Below, piece by piece: positions 1 through 9,237 of a stretch of DNA of 64,000 nucleotides (position 1 is its first letter; every line of letters starts with the position of its first letter). A program made the position numbers and the translations under genes. Source of the stretch: Methylobacterium sp. J-048 (GTDB taxonomy: Bacteria > Pseudomonadota > Alphaproteobacteria > Rhizobiales > Beijerinckiaceae); the NCBI RefSeq assembly GCF_022829515.1, contig NZ_JAKSYL010000146.1:1-64000 (forward strand), in the 5' to 3' direction. The notes under the pieces were generated by a model. The model was not told where the DNA came from. It saw only the letters and a list, made by a program, of their open reading frames with translations, and searched no databases.

Positions 1-1
1 T

Positions 2-268
2 GGGGAGACGCGGCCGCTCGCAGGTGGGCTGCGGGCCGTTCACCTCCCTGGCCATTGCGCGGGTCAGGTTGGATTTATGTGGCAAGGACAGCGGCTGCTC
101 ATCGCCGGGGACGTGTTCATGAACAACCTCGGCCTCGACGATCCGGTAGGCTTTGAGGACGAGGCGGAGGGGCGGGATAGCCAGCGCAAGCTGGCCTCTC
201 GCGCACCACAGGCGGTCTGCTTCGGCCATGGCAGGGCTAGCACGAAGGATACGATCGCTCGGCTTTAA
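2..268 (+). CDS. MBL-fold metallo-hydrolase, C-terminal part (5' end outside window)
   Basis: The reading frame is open from the left edge to a TAA at 266-268, so only the last 88 residues are seen. They contain HLPGHCAGQVGF, matching the HxPGHxxGxxGF metal-site motif of the metallo-beta-lactamase fold. LLIAGD follows about 15 residues later, with the bridging Asp, and CFGHGR near the C-terminus carries the last metal-ligand His. The order and spacing fit small Zn hydrolases of the glyoxalase II-like group. Reading in-frame from base 2 gives a better family match than starting at the ATG at 77. Substrate unknown; the left edge hides the N-terminal HxHxDH motif. Confidence 0.7.
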   Translation, partial: GETRPLAGGLRAVHLPGHCAGQVGFMWQGQRLLIAGDVFMNNLGLDDPVGFEDEAEGRDSQRKLASRAPQAVCFGHGRASTKDTIARL

Positions 269-723
269 CGCGCCTTGGCCCGACGCTGAGGCCGCAAGCC
301 TCCCTTCAACGGAGGTCCCTAAACCACCCGTGCCGGTCGTTAATCCTTGCCCTACTGAGCGGCCAGCAAGGGGACGTTCCCAGCTTCTGCAAAGGGTCGT
401 GAGCGGGCGCGTAGGCGATGTCCGCTTCCATCGATCACTGCCCGAAAGCAGAATGGCGGGAAGGCACCCAACCCAGCTATTCTGAAGTGCCCGCCAACGC
501 GACTGAAGCTGGCCGGAAGCGGAATAGCCGCTTTGGAGCGGGACTGCCGCAAAAGCGGACGGCCTCCTGCCAAAACGCCTTAGCCGTTCAGCTCGTCGAC
601 GCAATCTTCCAGAGACGGACCCCTGTGTCCTGCTCACACGATCATCGACTGGCTGGCGGCAGAGACGAGCCGCGGAGGACCGAACCTAGATGTGTCCGGT
701 CCTCCGCACCCGGCGATCCTGCA
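269..723. other. intergenic stretch without a recognisable gene
   Basis: About 455 bases between the MBL hydrolase and the AtzH-like gene. Open frames are present on both strands, but their translations are Arg/Pro-rich, resemble no family I know and look like chance frames of GC-rich DNA. The part around 415-580 has the look of the degenerate 'GTCCGCTT' interspersed sequence that also appears near 13795 and 34186. I see no clear promoter or terminator. Confidence 0.4.
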
Positions 724-1122
724 TCACGTCCCGATCGGTAGGGTGGATACGTGGGCGGACACCACCTTCCATCCGAGACCGGGCAAGCGCATCCAGGTCT
801 GGCTCTGACGCCCGATGCCGGGCTTGCCGCGCGGCTTGAACTCCAGATTGACGGTGGCGAAGTCGCTTCCGAGGGTCAGAATCTCCAGCCGGATCCGCGC
901 CTCCTTGGTCCCGCCCGGCGGCGGATCGGCAGCGACGCGGGCGGCGTGGATCTCGGCGAAGCCGTAGCAATTCTCGGCCAGCGCGTAGCGGATCGTGTGC
1001 GGGCTGTCCCAGAAGGTCGCGTCGAGGACGGCGACATCCTTCTCGACGAGCGCCTGCTCGTAGCGCTCGAACAAAGCCGCGATCTCGGCCACGATCTCCG
1101 GGCGGTTCACCGTCACGTCCAT
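724..1122 (-). CDS. AtzH-like / oxalurate catabolism HpxZ-like protein (SnoaL fold)
   Basis: This 132-residue protein looks like the DUF3225 (AtzH/HpxZ) branch of the NTF2/SnoaL superfamily. It has an N-terminal helix with FERYEQALVEKDVAVLDATFW, then SPHTIRYALAENCYGF, and ends in a WKVVSAHVS beta strand. In characterised loci the family sits beside an amidase: AtzE in cyanuric acid breakdown, HpxY in purine/oxalurate breakdown. The upstream gene here is an amidase whose TGA directly abuts this ATG, the same pairing. It is the last gene of the minus-strand run. A helper or small hydrolytic role is inferred; the substrate is unknown. Confidence 0.75.
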   Translation of the reverse strand: MDVTVNRPEIVAEIAALFERYEQALVEKDVAVLDATFWDSPHTIRYALAENCYGFAEIHAARVAADPPPGGTKEARIRLEILTLGSDFATVNLEFKPRGKPGIGRQSQTWMRLPGLGWKVVSAHVSTLPIGT

Positions 1123-2304
1123 TCAACCCTCCAGGGCGACCGCGGTGCGGATCAGGTCGAGGTCGGCCCCGCGCGCGCCGATGATCGACAGGCCGACCGG
1201 AGCGCCATCGACGCGGGCACCCGGGATATTGACCTGCGGGGCGCCGGTCAGGCCGCCGTGGCTCGTCAGGCAGGCGATACGCTCGCGCAGGGGATGCAGC
1301 GCGCCGAGCGGCAGCCCGCGCAGGGGCGCCGGAAACGGCGTGGTCGGGAGGCACAGGATCGTGCCGGGCGGCAGGAGTCGCGCGAGACGCGCCCTGGCCT
1401 CGATCCGCATCAGGCTCGCGGCGCTGCGTTCGGCATCGGTCATCATCGAGCCCTGGATCAGCGAGCGGGCGACCGAGAAGGCCATGCGTGGATTGCAGGC
1501 ATCGAGCCAGGGCTCGAAGGTCAGCCAGGCCTCGCTGCTTTGAAGCACGCGCTGCGCCCGCTGCCAGACGGACAGGCCCTGCGGCGCCAGCGTCACGTCG
1601 CGGCGATTGCCGATCAGGGTGGCCAAGCGGTCGATCTGCGGGGCCAGCGCCTCCTGGACTGCCGCGTCGGCGAAGCCGAGCGCATCGGCGGCCACAAGGA
1701 GCGTGCGCGGCAGGCAGTCCGGCATCGCCTGACCGAACAGGACTTCGCCGACCCGCGCGAAGGTCACCGCGTCCCGGGTGAACCAGCCGCAGGTATCCGA
1801 ACCAGGTGCCTGGACGCAGATCCCCGAGAAGTCGATGCGGCCGTGCGTCGGCCGGATGCCGTAGAGGCCGCAGAAGCTCGCCGGCACGCGCACGGAGCCG
1901 CCGGTATCGGTTCCCAGGGCGAAATCGCAGGCGCCCGAGGCCACCGCGGAGGCCGAGCCGCTGGACGAGCCGCCGGGTACCCGATCGGGCGCCGCGGGAT
2001 TGAGCGGCGTGCCGTCATGGGCGTTCTCGCCGAGGATCCCTAGGGAGACCTCGTCGGTCACGGTCTTGCCGACGATGGAGGCGCCCGCATCGAGCAGCCT
2101 CTGAACCACGCCGGCATGGCGGGCCGGCGTCGGATAGACGCGCGGCCAGTCCGGGTTTCCGCCCCCCGTGGGGGTATCGGCGACATCGATCAGGTCCTTG
2201 ACCGCGAAGGCAAGGCCGGCGAGCGGCCCCGTGGCGGATCCGGCGACGCGTACGCGCGGCCCAGGGAGGAACGGGTCCGTCGAGAGGAGCTGTTCGGCTG
2301 TCAT
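1123..2304 (-). CDS. amidase signature family hydrolase (AtzE/IaaH-like)
   Basis: A 393-residue amidase that hydrolyses a C-N amide bond through a Ser-cisSer-Lys triad. The Lys lies in AFAVKDLIDV, the cis-Ser in VPGGSSSGSASAVASG and the nucleophile Ser in GTDTGGSVRVPASFCGLYG. I choose the ATG at 2304 because it overlaps the stop of the upstream ATPase gene as ATGA, with AGGA about 12 bases upstream; an ATG 21 bases further upstream is the alternative. It is shorter than GatA (about 480 residues) and resembles AMI1/AtzE-type enzymes. Placement after a peptide-type ABC importer suggests it acts on the imported amide. Substrate not determinable. Confidence 0.85.
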   Translation of the reverse strand: MTAEQLLSTDPFLPGPRVRVAGSATGPLAGLAFAVKDLIDVADTPTGGGNPDWPRVYPTPARHAGVVQRLLDAGASIVGKTVTDEVSLGILGENAHDGTPLNPAAPDRVPGGSSSGSASAVASGACDFALGTDTGGSVRVPASFCGLYGIRPTHGRIDFSGICVQAPGSDTCGWFTRDAVTFARVGEVLFGQAMPDCLPRTLLVAADALGFADAAVQEALAPQIDRLATLIGNRRDVTLAPQGLSVWQRAQRVLQSSEAWLTFEPWLDACNPRMAFSVARSLIQGSMMTDAERSAASLMRIEARARLARLLPPGTILCLPTTPFPAPLRGLPLGALHPLRERIACLTSHGGLTGAPQVNIPGARVDGAPVGLSIIGARGADLDLIRTAVALEG

Positions 2305-3917
2305 GCGGGGATCGGTTCCTGCCATTGGGCACCGGGCACGGCGGCGAACAGAGCCCGGGTGTAGGGATGCTTCGGCGCGAAGAAGATCTCCGACGTCGGC
2401 GCGACCTCGACCACCTGACCGGACCGCATCACCGCGATCCGGTCGCAGACCTGCAGCGCGACCCGGAGATCGTGGGTCACGAACAGCATGCTAAGGTGCA
2501 GCCGCGCCTTGATGTCGGCGAGCAGCGCCAGGACCTGCGCCTGCACCGAGACGTCCAGGGCCGAGACCGGCTCGTCGGCCACCAGAATCTGGGGCTTCAT
2601 GGCGAGCGCCCGGGCGATGCCGATCCGCTGGCGCTGGCCGCCGCTGAACTCGTGCGGGAAGCGCTGCGCCGCCGCGGGATCGAGGCCGACCAGCGCCAGC
2701 ATCTCGCAGGCCTGGACCCGCGCGATCCCCGGTTCGGTGCCGTGGATGATCGGCCCCTCGGCGACGATGTCGACCACGCGCTGGCGCGGATCGAGGGAGC
2801 CGTAGGGATCCTGGAACACCATCTGCACGCGCCGGCGATGCGGACGCATCTGGCGGCGGCTCAGGTCGGCGACGCTGTGCCCGGCCAGCAGGATCTCGCC
2901 GCCATCGACCGGCATCAGCCGGGTGAGCGCCCGCGCCAGCGTGCTCTTGCCCGAGCCGCTCTCGCCGACGAGGCCCAGGGTCTCGCCCCGCCGCAGCGAA
3001 ACGTCCACGCCGTCGAGGGCCCGGGTGACGCGGCCCCCGAACAGGCCGCGGGCCCCGTAGGTCTTCTCGACCCGCTTGGCCTCCACCACCAGGGGTGCTG
3101 TGCTGGCGGCCCGGCGCGGCGGCGGCACGAGCTTCGGCACGGCGGCGATGAGCGCGCGCGTGTAGGGATGCTTCGGCGCGCCGAGCACCGAGGCCGCCGG
3201 TCCCTGCTCGACCAGGACGCCCTTCTGCAAGACCGCGACCGTGTCGGCGATGTCGGCCACGACGCCGAAATCGTGCGTGATGAACAGGACGCTCGTGCCG
3301 TGCTCGCGCTGCAGGTCGTGGATCAGGGAGAGGATCTGCGCCTGCGTGGTGACGTCGAGCGCCGTGGTCGGCTCGTCGGCGATGAGCAGCCGCGGATTCA
3401 GCGCCAGCGCCATGGCGATCATCGCCCGCTGGCGCTGGCCGCCCGAGAGCTGATGCGGATAGGAGCGCAGGAGCTGGGCCTGGTCCGGCAGGTGGACGCT
3501 CTCAAGGAGCGCGAGGATGCGCGCCCGGCGGTCGGCGCGCCCGAGCGTGGTGTGGATGCGCAGGACCTCGTCGATCTGCCGCCCGATCGTGTGGAGCGGG
3601 TTCAGGGCCGTCATCGGCTCCTGGAAGATCATCGCGATGCGGGCACCCCGGACCTTGCGCATCTGACGCGGGGTGATCGCGGCGAGATCCGCGCCCTCGA
3701 ACTGGATGCGCCCGCCCGAGACGCGCACGCGCGGCCCCGGGAGCAGCCCCAGAATGGCGCGCGCCACCATCGACTTGCCCGATCCGCTCTCGCCGATCAG
3801 GCAGGTGACCGCACCGGGCCGCAGGACGAGATTCAGATCGGTGACGGCATTCGGACGGTCCGCGCCGGGCGGCAGCGTGATCGTCAGCGTCTCGATCTCG
3901 AGGACGGCGTCGCTCAT
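2301..3917 (-). CDS. oligopeptide-type ABC transporter, fused double ATPase (DppD-DppF)
   Basis: A 538-residue protein with two complete ABC modules. The first has Walker A GESGSGKS at about 42-49, signature LSGGQRQR at about 157-164 and Walker B LLIADEP. The second has Walker [10 protein letters not shown] at about 318-326, signature FSGGQRQR and Walker B ILVADEP. Both modules carry the KHPYTRAL segment of oligopeptide/dipeptide ATPases, so DppD and DppF are fused, as in YejF/GsiA-type proteins. The ATG at 3917 overlaps the permease stop (ATGA). A longer open frame upstream is only the shadow of the permease gene. It should drive import with the adjacent DppB and DppC. Confidence 0.93.
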   Translation of the reverse strand: MSDAVLEIETLTITLPPGADRPNAVTDLNLVLRPGAVTCLIGESGSGKSMVARAILGLLPGPRVRVSGGRIQFEGADLAAITPRQMRKVRGARIAMIFQEPMTALNPLHTIGRQIDEVLRIHTTLGRADRRARILALLESVHLPDQAQLLRSYPHQLSGGQRQRAMIAMALALNPRLLIADEPTTALDVTTQAQILSLIHDLQREHGTSVLFITHDFGVVADIADTVAVLQKGVLVEQGPAASVLGAPKHPYTRALIAAVPKLVPPPRRAASTAPLVVEAKRVEKTYGARGLFGGRVTRALDGVDVSLRRGETLGLVGESGSGKSTLARALTRLMPVDGGEILLAGHSVADLSRRQMRPHRRRVQMVFQDPYGSLDPRQRVVDIVAEGPIIHGTEPGIARVQACEMLALVGLDPAAAQRFPHEFSGGQRQRIGIARALAMKPQILVADEPVSALDVSVQAQVLALLADIKARLHLSMLFVTHDLRVALQVCDRIAVMRSGQVVEVAPTSEIFFAPKHPYTRALFAAVPGAQWQEPIPA

Positions 3918-4741
3918 CGCTCTCGGAGCCTCGGATTCAGGACCTCGTTCAGGCCGTCCCCGACGAGGTTGATGGCGAGGACGGTCAGCAGGATCGCCAG
4001 TCCGGGGAAGGTGCAGATCCACCACGCCGATCGGAGGACCGCGCGGCCCGAGCTGATGATCAGGCCCCAGCTCATCACGTTGGGATCGCCGAGGCCCAGG
4101 AAGGCGAGCCCCGCCTCGATCAGGATCGCCGTGCCGATCAGGAGCGTGCCGACCGCGATGATCGCCGCGGTGCAGTTCGGCAGCATGTGGCGGAAGACGA
4201 TGCGCGCGTCGCCTGCCCCCAGGCCGTCGCAGGCCAGTACGAACTCGCGGCCGCCGAGCGCCACGAACTCGCCCCGGACGAGCCGGGCGATGCCCGGCCA
4301 GGAGACGGCCACGATGGCGACGACTTCGCTGAACAGCGACGGCGACAGGATCGCCACGATCAGGATCGCGAGCACGAAGGCGGGGATCGTCTGGAAGAAC
4401 TCCGTGAGCCGCATCAGCGCGACCTCGACGCCGCCCCGATAGTAGCCGGCGAGCCCCCCGATCAGGGTCCCGAGCAGGATCGCGGCCCCGGTGGCGCTGA
4501 GGCCGATGATCAGGGAGGTGCGGGCGCCGTACGCGATCTCGGCGGCCACGTCCCGGCCCAGCGTGTCGGTGCCGAGTGGGAACGGACCGCCCGGCGGCTG
4601 GAGGGCGGGGCCGACGAGCGCGAACGGATCGCCCGGATAGAGCAGCGGGGTGAGCGCCACGAGGACGACCAGCCCGAGGAGAACCACCGCCCCCGCGAGC
4701 GCGAGGCGGTTGCGCGCGAACCGCGCCAGGGCCGTGCGCAT
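3914..4741 (-). CDS. oligopeptide-type ABC transporter permease (DppC family)
   Basis: A 275-residue inner-membrane permease with an N-terminal cytoplasmic segment and one membrane span (ALAGAVVLLGLVVLVALTPL). A periplasmic loop with FPLGTDTLGRDV, a hallmark of DppC/OppC, and five more hydrophobic segments follow. The EAA-type coupling loop reads LACDGLGAGDARIVFRHMLPN. It starts 2 bases after the DppB stop and overlaps the ATPase gene by four bases, so translation is probably coupled. Substrate specificity comes from the binding proteins upstream. Confidence 0.93.
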   Translation of the reverse strand: MRTALARFARNRLALAGAVVLLGLVVLVALTPLLYPGDPFALVGPALQPPGGPFPLGTDTLGRDVAAEIAYGARTSLIIGLSATGAAILLGTLIGGLAGYYRGGVEVALMRLTEFFQTIPAFVLAILIVAILSPSLFSEVVAIVAVSWPGIARLVRGEFVALGGREFVLACDGLGAGDARIVFRHMLPNCTAAIIAVGTLLIGTAILIEAGLAFLGLGDPNVMSWGLIISSGRAVLRSAWWICTFPGLAILLTVLAINLVGDGLNEVLNPRLRER

Positions 4742-4743
4742 CG

Positions 4744-5715
4744 CTACAGCTCCATCCGCGGATCGAGGCAGACATAGACGAGGTCGATCGCGAGATTGAT
4801 CACGACCACAAGGCAGGCCGAGACGAAGAAGATGCCGAGGAGCAGGTTCAGGTCGCGCGACTGGAGCGCGTTGAAGGCCAGCGTGCCGACCCCCGGCCAG
4901 CCGAACACCGTCTCGACCACGATTGAGCCGCCGATCAGGTTGCCGGCCTGCACGCCCGCCATGGTGACCACCGGCAGCAGTGCGTTGCGCAGGACGTGCC
5001 CGGTCATCACCCGGGCCTCGGTCTGGCCCTTGGCCCGGGCGGTGGTGACGTAGTCCATGCCGACCTGCTCCAGCACGGAGGCGCGCATCACCCGGGCGTA
5101 GACCGCGAGGTAGAACAGCGCGAGCGCGACCGCCGGCATGACGAGGTGGCGGCCGACATCCCAGACCTCGTCCCAGCCCTCGTTGTCGGCGCCGACCGTG
5201 TCGTAGCCGCTGGTCGGCAGCCAGCCGAGCCGGATGGCGAAGACCACGATCATCATCAGCCCGAGCCAGAAGCCCGGGGTCGCGTAGGCCACGAGGCTGA
5301 CGAGGGAGATGATCGCGTCGCGCCAGGCATTGCGCCCGGTCGCCGCCACGAGGCCCAGCAGCGTGCCGATCAGCAACGCGGCTGCGAAGGCGGTCAGCAT
5401 CAGCAGCCCGGTGGGCCCGAGCCGGTCGACGATCAGGCTCCCGACTGGGCTGTCGTTGCGGAACGAGTAGCCGAGATCGAGGTGGAGCATGTTCAGCAGG
5501 TAGACGCCGAACTGCGTGGCGAGCGGCTGGTCGAGGCCGAACTTGTGGCGCAGCTGCTCCATGTATTCGGGGCTCGCCGCCCCGCTCTCGCCCGCCAGCA
5601 CGGAGGCCGCGTCGCCGGGGGCGAGGTGGATCAGGAAGAAGTTGAGCACGACGATGCCGAGCACCACCGGGATCGCCAGCAGCAGCCGGTAACCGAGGAA
5701 ACGCGCGAGCCGCAC
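4744..5715 (-). CDS. oligopeptide-type ABC transporter permease (DppB family)
   Basis: A 323-residue inner-membrane permease of the DppB/OppB class. The N-terminal span GYRLLLAIPVVLGIVVLNFFLI is followed by HLAPGDAASVLAGE, the conserved periplasmic motif of the class. Several membrane segments follow, with an EAA loop around YVTTARAKGQTEARVMTGHVLRNALLP. It starts with GTG, four bases after the stop of the binding-protein gene. It pairs with the DppC gene just downstream. Confidence 0.93.
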   Translation of the reverse strand: MRLARFLGYRLLLAIPVVLGIVVLNFFLIHLAPGDAASVLAGESGAASPEYMEQLRHKFGLDQPLATQFGVYLLNMLHLDLGYSFRNDSPVGSLIVDRLGPTGLLMLTAFAAALLIGTLLGLVAATGRNAWRDAIISLVSLVAYATPGFWLGLMMIVVFAIRLGWLPTSGYDTVGADNEGWDEVWDVGRHLVMPAVALALFYLAVYARVMRASVLEQVGMDYVTTARAKGQTEARVMTGHVLRNALLPVVTMAGVQAGNLIGGSIVVETVFGWPGVGTLAFNALQSRDLNLLLGIFFVSACLVVVINLAIDLVYVCLDPRMEL

Positions 5716-5719
5716 GGGA

Positions 5720-7387
5720 CTACTTGTCCATCCAGGCCCGCTCGAAGGCTTGCTGGGTTCCGAGGGGGCCGGTCGTGTGATCCTTGAGGCGCCGGTTGAA
5801 GACGCTGACGTATTGGACGTCGATGAGCCAGATCATCGGGCTGTCCTCCGCCAGGACTTGCTGGACCGTCTTGTAGAGCGCGGCGCGCTTCTCCGGGTCC
5901 GGCTCGCGCGCGCCCTCGCCGAGCATCCGATCGACCTCGGGGTTCGAATAGAAGGTGTCGTTGACGAAGGTCACGCCCTTGCGGATCTGGCTGGTGAGGA
6001 ACTGCTTGTTCAGCCCGTAGACCGGGTCGACGCCCTGGCTGAGGAACGGCTCGTTTAGGTCGTAGTCGTAGTTGGTGTAGACACGCCGCAGCCAGGTGGC
6101 GGTGTCCTCCGAGCGGAGCGTCACGGCGATGCCGACGACGGCGAGGGCCTGCTTCAGGTACTCGGCCTGCCGCAGCCACTGCTCGCCGAAGGAATTCACC
6201 TCCAGGTGCAGGGCGAAGCGGGTCCCGTCCGCGCCGCGCGGGGCGCCGGCCTTGTCGAGCAGCGTGTTGGCGATGTCCAGCCGGTCCGGCACGTCGTACT
6301 GGCGCACGTCATCGGTGTAGAGGCCGGCGGTCTTGAACTTGCGGCTGAGCGGGCCGGTGGCGGGCAGGCCATAGCCGAACATCACGTCCTTGAGGATGAC
6401 CTTGCGGTCGATGGCGTAGGCGATCGCCTGGCGCACTTCCTTTTTCTGGAGATGCGGGTGACGGCCGTTCAGCTCCAGGACGCTCTGGGCCGGCGTCATC
6501 TCGTAACCCTTGGTCGTCAGATCGAGGATCGGGTTGGTCTTCATCCGCGCGAGGTCGGCGTAGTTCACCGCGCTGTACCCGGCGAAATGCGCCTCCCCCG
6601 CCTCCATGGCGGCCGAGCGCGTGGCCGCGTCCGGGATGAACCGGGCGATGATCCGATTGAGATACGGCAGGCCGGGCTTCCAGTAGGTCTCGTTGCGGTC
6701 CAGGCGCACAGACTGGCCCCGCTCCCAGCTCGCGAACTTGAACGGACCGGTCCCAATCGGCTTGTTGGCGCTCGGGTTCTGGAGGACGTCCGTGCCCTCG
6801 AAGACCGAGCGGCACAGGATCGGCAGGTCCCGCCCGGAGAGCGCCTTCATAAGGTAGGGGGCCGGATTGGCGAGCCGCAGGATGGCGGTCATGGGGTCCG
6901 GCGTGTCGACGGCGACCAGCTCCGCGAGCATAACCGGTGCAATCGGATTGTATTTCTTCAGGATTTCCAGAAAAGAATACTGCACGTCGGCACTGGTGAA
7001 CGGCTTACCGTTGTGGAAGGTCACGCCCTCCTGAAGCTTAAACGTGATGGTCTTGCCGTCGGGCGCGATCTCCCACGATTTCGCGAGGTTCGGCTGCGGG
7101 TTCTGGTCCCAATCGTAGGTGCACAACCCCTCGTAGACCTGCGTGGCGATCGGCGGGATGTTGCCCGCCGAAACTGCGTAATGGGCCAGGGTCGAGGGCT
7201 CGGGATGAACGATCATCACCATCGTGCCCCCGCGCTTCGGCTCGGCGGCGCGCGCGCCGCTCGCGGCCGCTGCGAGGCCGAGAGGAAGCGCTAGAACCGT
7301 GCGGCGGGAGAGATCAGTCGCGTCGAACGTGCGGGACAAGCCAGAGGACTCCTGAAGCGTCCAGCCCGTTCGCAACACGCGTGCCAT
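5720..7387 (-). CDS. oligopeptide-type ABC transporter substrate-binding protein (SBP_bac_5)
   Basis: A periplasmic binding protein of the DppA/OppA family with an N-terminal export signal containing the twin-arginine-like LSRRTVLALPLG ending SGARA. Family landmarks include GKTITFKLQEGVTFHNGKPF and IGTGPFKFASWERG. It heads the dppBC-DF-amidase run and is its most likely dedicated receptor. The ATG at 7387 has a poor ribosome site, whereas a TTG at 7339 lies 9 bases after AGGAG and would give a more compact leader, so the true start may be 7339. The 266 bases upstream probably carry the promoter. Confidence 0.9.
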   Translation of the reverse strand: MARVLRTGWTLQESSGLSRTFDATDLSRRTVLALPLGLAAAASGARAAEPKRGGTMVMIVHPEPSTLAHYAVSAGNIPPIATQVYEGLCTYDWDQNPQPNLAKSWEIAPDGKTITFKLQEGVTFHNGKPFTSADVQYSFLEILKKYNPIAPVMLAELVAVDTPDPMTAILRLANPAPYLMKALSGRDLPILCRSVFEGTDVLQNPSANKPIGTGPFKFASWERGQSVRLDRNETYWKPGLPYLNRIIARFIPDAATRSAAMEAGEAHFAGYSAVNYADLARMKTNPILDLTTKGYEMTPAQSVLELNGRHPHLQKKEVRQAIAYAIDRKVILKDVMFGYGLPATGPLSRKFKTAGLYTDDVRQYDVPDRLDIANTLLDKAGAPRGADGTRFALHLEVNSFGEQWLRQAEYLKQALAVVGIAVTLRSEDTATWLRRVYTNYDYDLNEPFLSQGVDPVYGLNKQFLTSQIRKGVTFVNDTFYSNPEVDRMLGEGAREPDPEKRAALYKTVQQVLAEDSPMIWLIDVQYVSVFNRRLKDHTTGPLGTQQAFERAWMDK

Positions 7388-7653
7388 ATAGAGGCGATGG
7401 AGACGGATCCATTACCCCGCATGATTGAGGGTAATATTTCGCACAACCAACCGCTTGCGCCGAAAGATCAAGCACATCATCGTGCCGACTTCGCCCGATA
7501 CGGGCATCATGAGTGCCAATTCCCCTGACCAGTGGGGGGCCCGGCACACCGCCATCACGACAGGGTCGCGGCGATCAGGCGGCACGCACCAGAATGCGAG
7601 ACAGGCGCATGCCTAAGAACCGGGGATACGCCACCGCGACGCGTTCGACACGA

Positions 7654-9237
7654 TCACGTCCGCTCCTCACGCATCCGCCGCGCAAGGTTCTCGCCGATCA
7701 TCACGCAGGTGAAGTGCAGGTTGGCCCGGCAATCGCTCGGCATGATCGAGGCGTCGCAGACCCGCAGCCCATCGAGTCCTCGGACCTTGAGATCGGGATC
7801 GACGACCCCGGACGCGTCCTGCCAGCCGGTCATCCGGCACGTGCCGGCGGCGTGTTGGATGTCGCCGGCCTCGGCGAGCATCAGGGCATCGAGGTCCTCG
7901 TCCGGGAGGCGCGCGGCGTCGCCGATCGAAAGCGGCCTCTCGCCGAACCGGATCGCCGTGGCGAGATCGGCCAGGGCCGGATGCGCCGCGAGGCCCGCGA
8001 GGCGGCGCACCGCGTCGCGCATTCGAAGGCGATCGCGCGGGTCATCGAGCATGTTCTCGTCGATGACCGGGTTGGCCTCCGGATCGGCCGCGGTGAGGTG
8101 CAGAGTCCCGCGCGAGAACACGTCGTAGAGGCCGACGCCGATCGCGCCCTGCGGCGTCGGCTCCGGCCCGGTCAGGGTCCGATGATTGTAGGCGACGAAG
8201 ATCATGTCGCGCTCCCCGCCGCCCGCGAGGCCGCTCGAATAGGTGACGCAGCAATTGGTGTGGCGCGCATCCGGACCGAGGGCCCGGTGTTGCGGCTTCA
8301 GATCGATGGTCGCCCGCAGGATCGGATGGTCCATGAAGTTGCGGCCGACCGCCTCGTGCGCCTGCCGGACGGGGATGCCGAGGGCGTGCAGCGGCTCGGC
8401 CGGGCCGATCCCGGAACGCATCAGGATGGCCGGGCTGTGGACGGCGCCGGCGCAGAGCACGATTTCGCGGCCCTGGATCTCGGTCCAGGGCTCCGCACCG
8501 AAGCGCACGCGCAGGCCGATGGCCCGTCGCCCCTCGAACAGAACACGGTCGACCAGGGCCTCGCCGCGGATCGCGAGATTCGGCCGGTCGCGCGCCGGTT
8601 CCAGGTAGCCGTCATTGGTGGTGACCCGGTGGCCGTCGCGGCTGTTGATCGGGTTGCACGAGACGCCCTCGCCCGTGGGCGCGTTGAGGTCCGCCTTCCA
8701 AGGGTGGCCGGCCGCGAGGGCGGCCGCGCGAAGCCCCAGATCCACCGCGCCCCAGGCCTCCGGCTTCGCGCGGTAGACAGGCAGCGGACCGCCGCGCCGG
8801 GCACCGCCCTCCGCGCCGAAATCGGCATCGTCCTCGATCCGGTCGAACAGGGGCAGCACATCCGCGGCCGACCAGCCGGTACAGCCCTGCGCCGCCCAGG
8901 CGTCGAAGGCCGCGGGCACGCCGCGGATCGCGATCTGCGCGTTGACCGTTGAACTGCCGCCGAGCGCGCGACCGCGCCAGTAGAAGTGGGGCTCCTGCAC
9001 ACGGGTCCGCCGGCTCATCAGCCCCGGCCACTGCCAGTCCGCCTGATGGGCCAGGTCATACATGAACGGGATGATGTTGGCCGAGCGCAGCGCCGGTGGC
9101 GCATCCGTGGAGCGCCAGTCGCGTCCGGCCTCCAGCAGGAGCACCCGGCGGCGCGGATCCTCCGAGAGGCGGGCCGCCAGAGCCGCCCCGGCGGAGCCGG
9201 CGCCGACCACGATGACATCGTACGGGGCTGCACTCAT
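7654..9237 (-). CDS. GMC-family FAD oxidoreductase (choline dehydrogenase-like)
   Basis: A 527-residue flavoenzyme with the N-terminal dinucleotide motif VIVVGAGSAGAALAARLSED. The GMC signature 1 region GRALGGSSTVNAQIAIRG lies near residue 90. Near the end are HAAGTCRMT with the probable catalytic His and VCDASIMPSDC before the final substrate-domain segment. It oxidises an alcohol or similar CH-OH group, with electrons passing to a quinone or oxygen. Its ATG overlaps the stop of the upstream binding-protein gene (ATGA). Such an enzyme beside a peptide-type binding protein is unusual and suggests that the imported compound carries a hydroxyl group (inference). Confidence 0.88.
   Translation of the reverse strand: MSAAPYDVIVVGAGSAGAALAARLSEDPRRRVLLLEAGRDWRSTDAPPALRSANIIPFMYDLAHQADWQWPGLMSRRTRVQEPHFYWRGRALGGSSTVNAQIAIRGVPAAFDAWAAQGCTGWSAADVLPLFDRIEDDADFGAEGGARRGGPLPVYRAKPEAWGAVDLGLRAAALAAGHPWKADLNAPTGEGVSCNPINSRDGHRVTTNDGYLEPARDRPNLAIRGEALVDRVLFEGRRAIGLRVRFGAEPWTEIQGREIVLCAGAVHSPAILMRSGIGPAEPLHALGIPVRQAHEAVGRNFMDHPILRATIDLKPQHRALGPDARHTNCCVTYSSGLAGGGERDMIFVAYNHRTLTGPEPTPQGAIGVGLYDVFSRGTLHLTAADPEANPVIDENMLDDPRDRLRMRDAVRRLAGLAAHPALADLATAIRFGERPLSIGDAARLPDEDLDALMLAEAGDIQHAAGTCRMTGWQDASGVVDPDLKVRGLDGLRVCDASIMPSDCRANLHFTCVMIGENLARRMREERT

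Noticed and set aside
2325-4442. 705-residue plus-strand open frame
   Set aside because: Antisense shadow of the ATPase and permease genes, with composition (Asp/Gln/Arg/His) typical of mirror frames of GC-rich coding DNA.
3918-4775. N-terminal extension of the fused ATPase frame
   Set aside because: The extension is the shadow of the dppC gene in another frame; ABC homology begins at the ATG at 3917, which overlaps the dppC stop.
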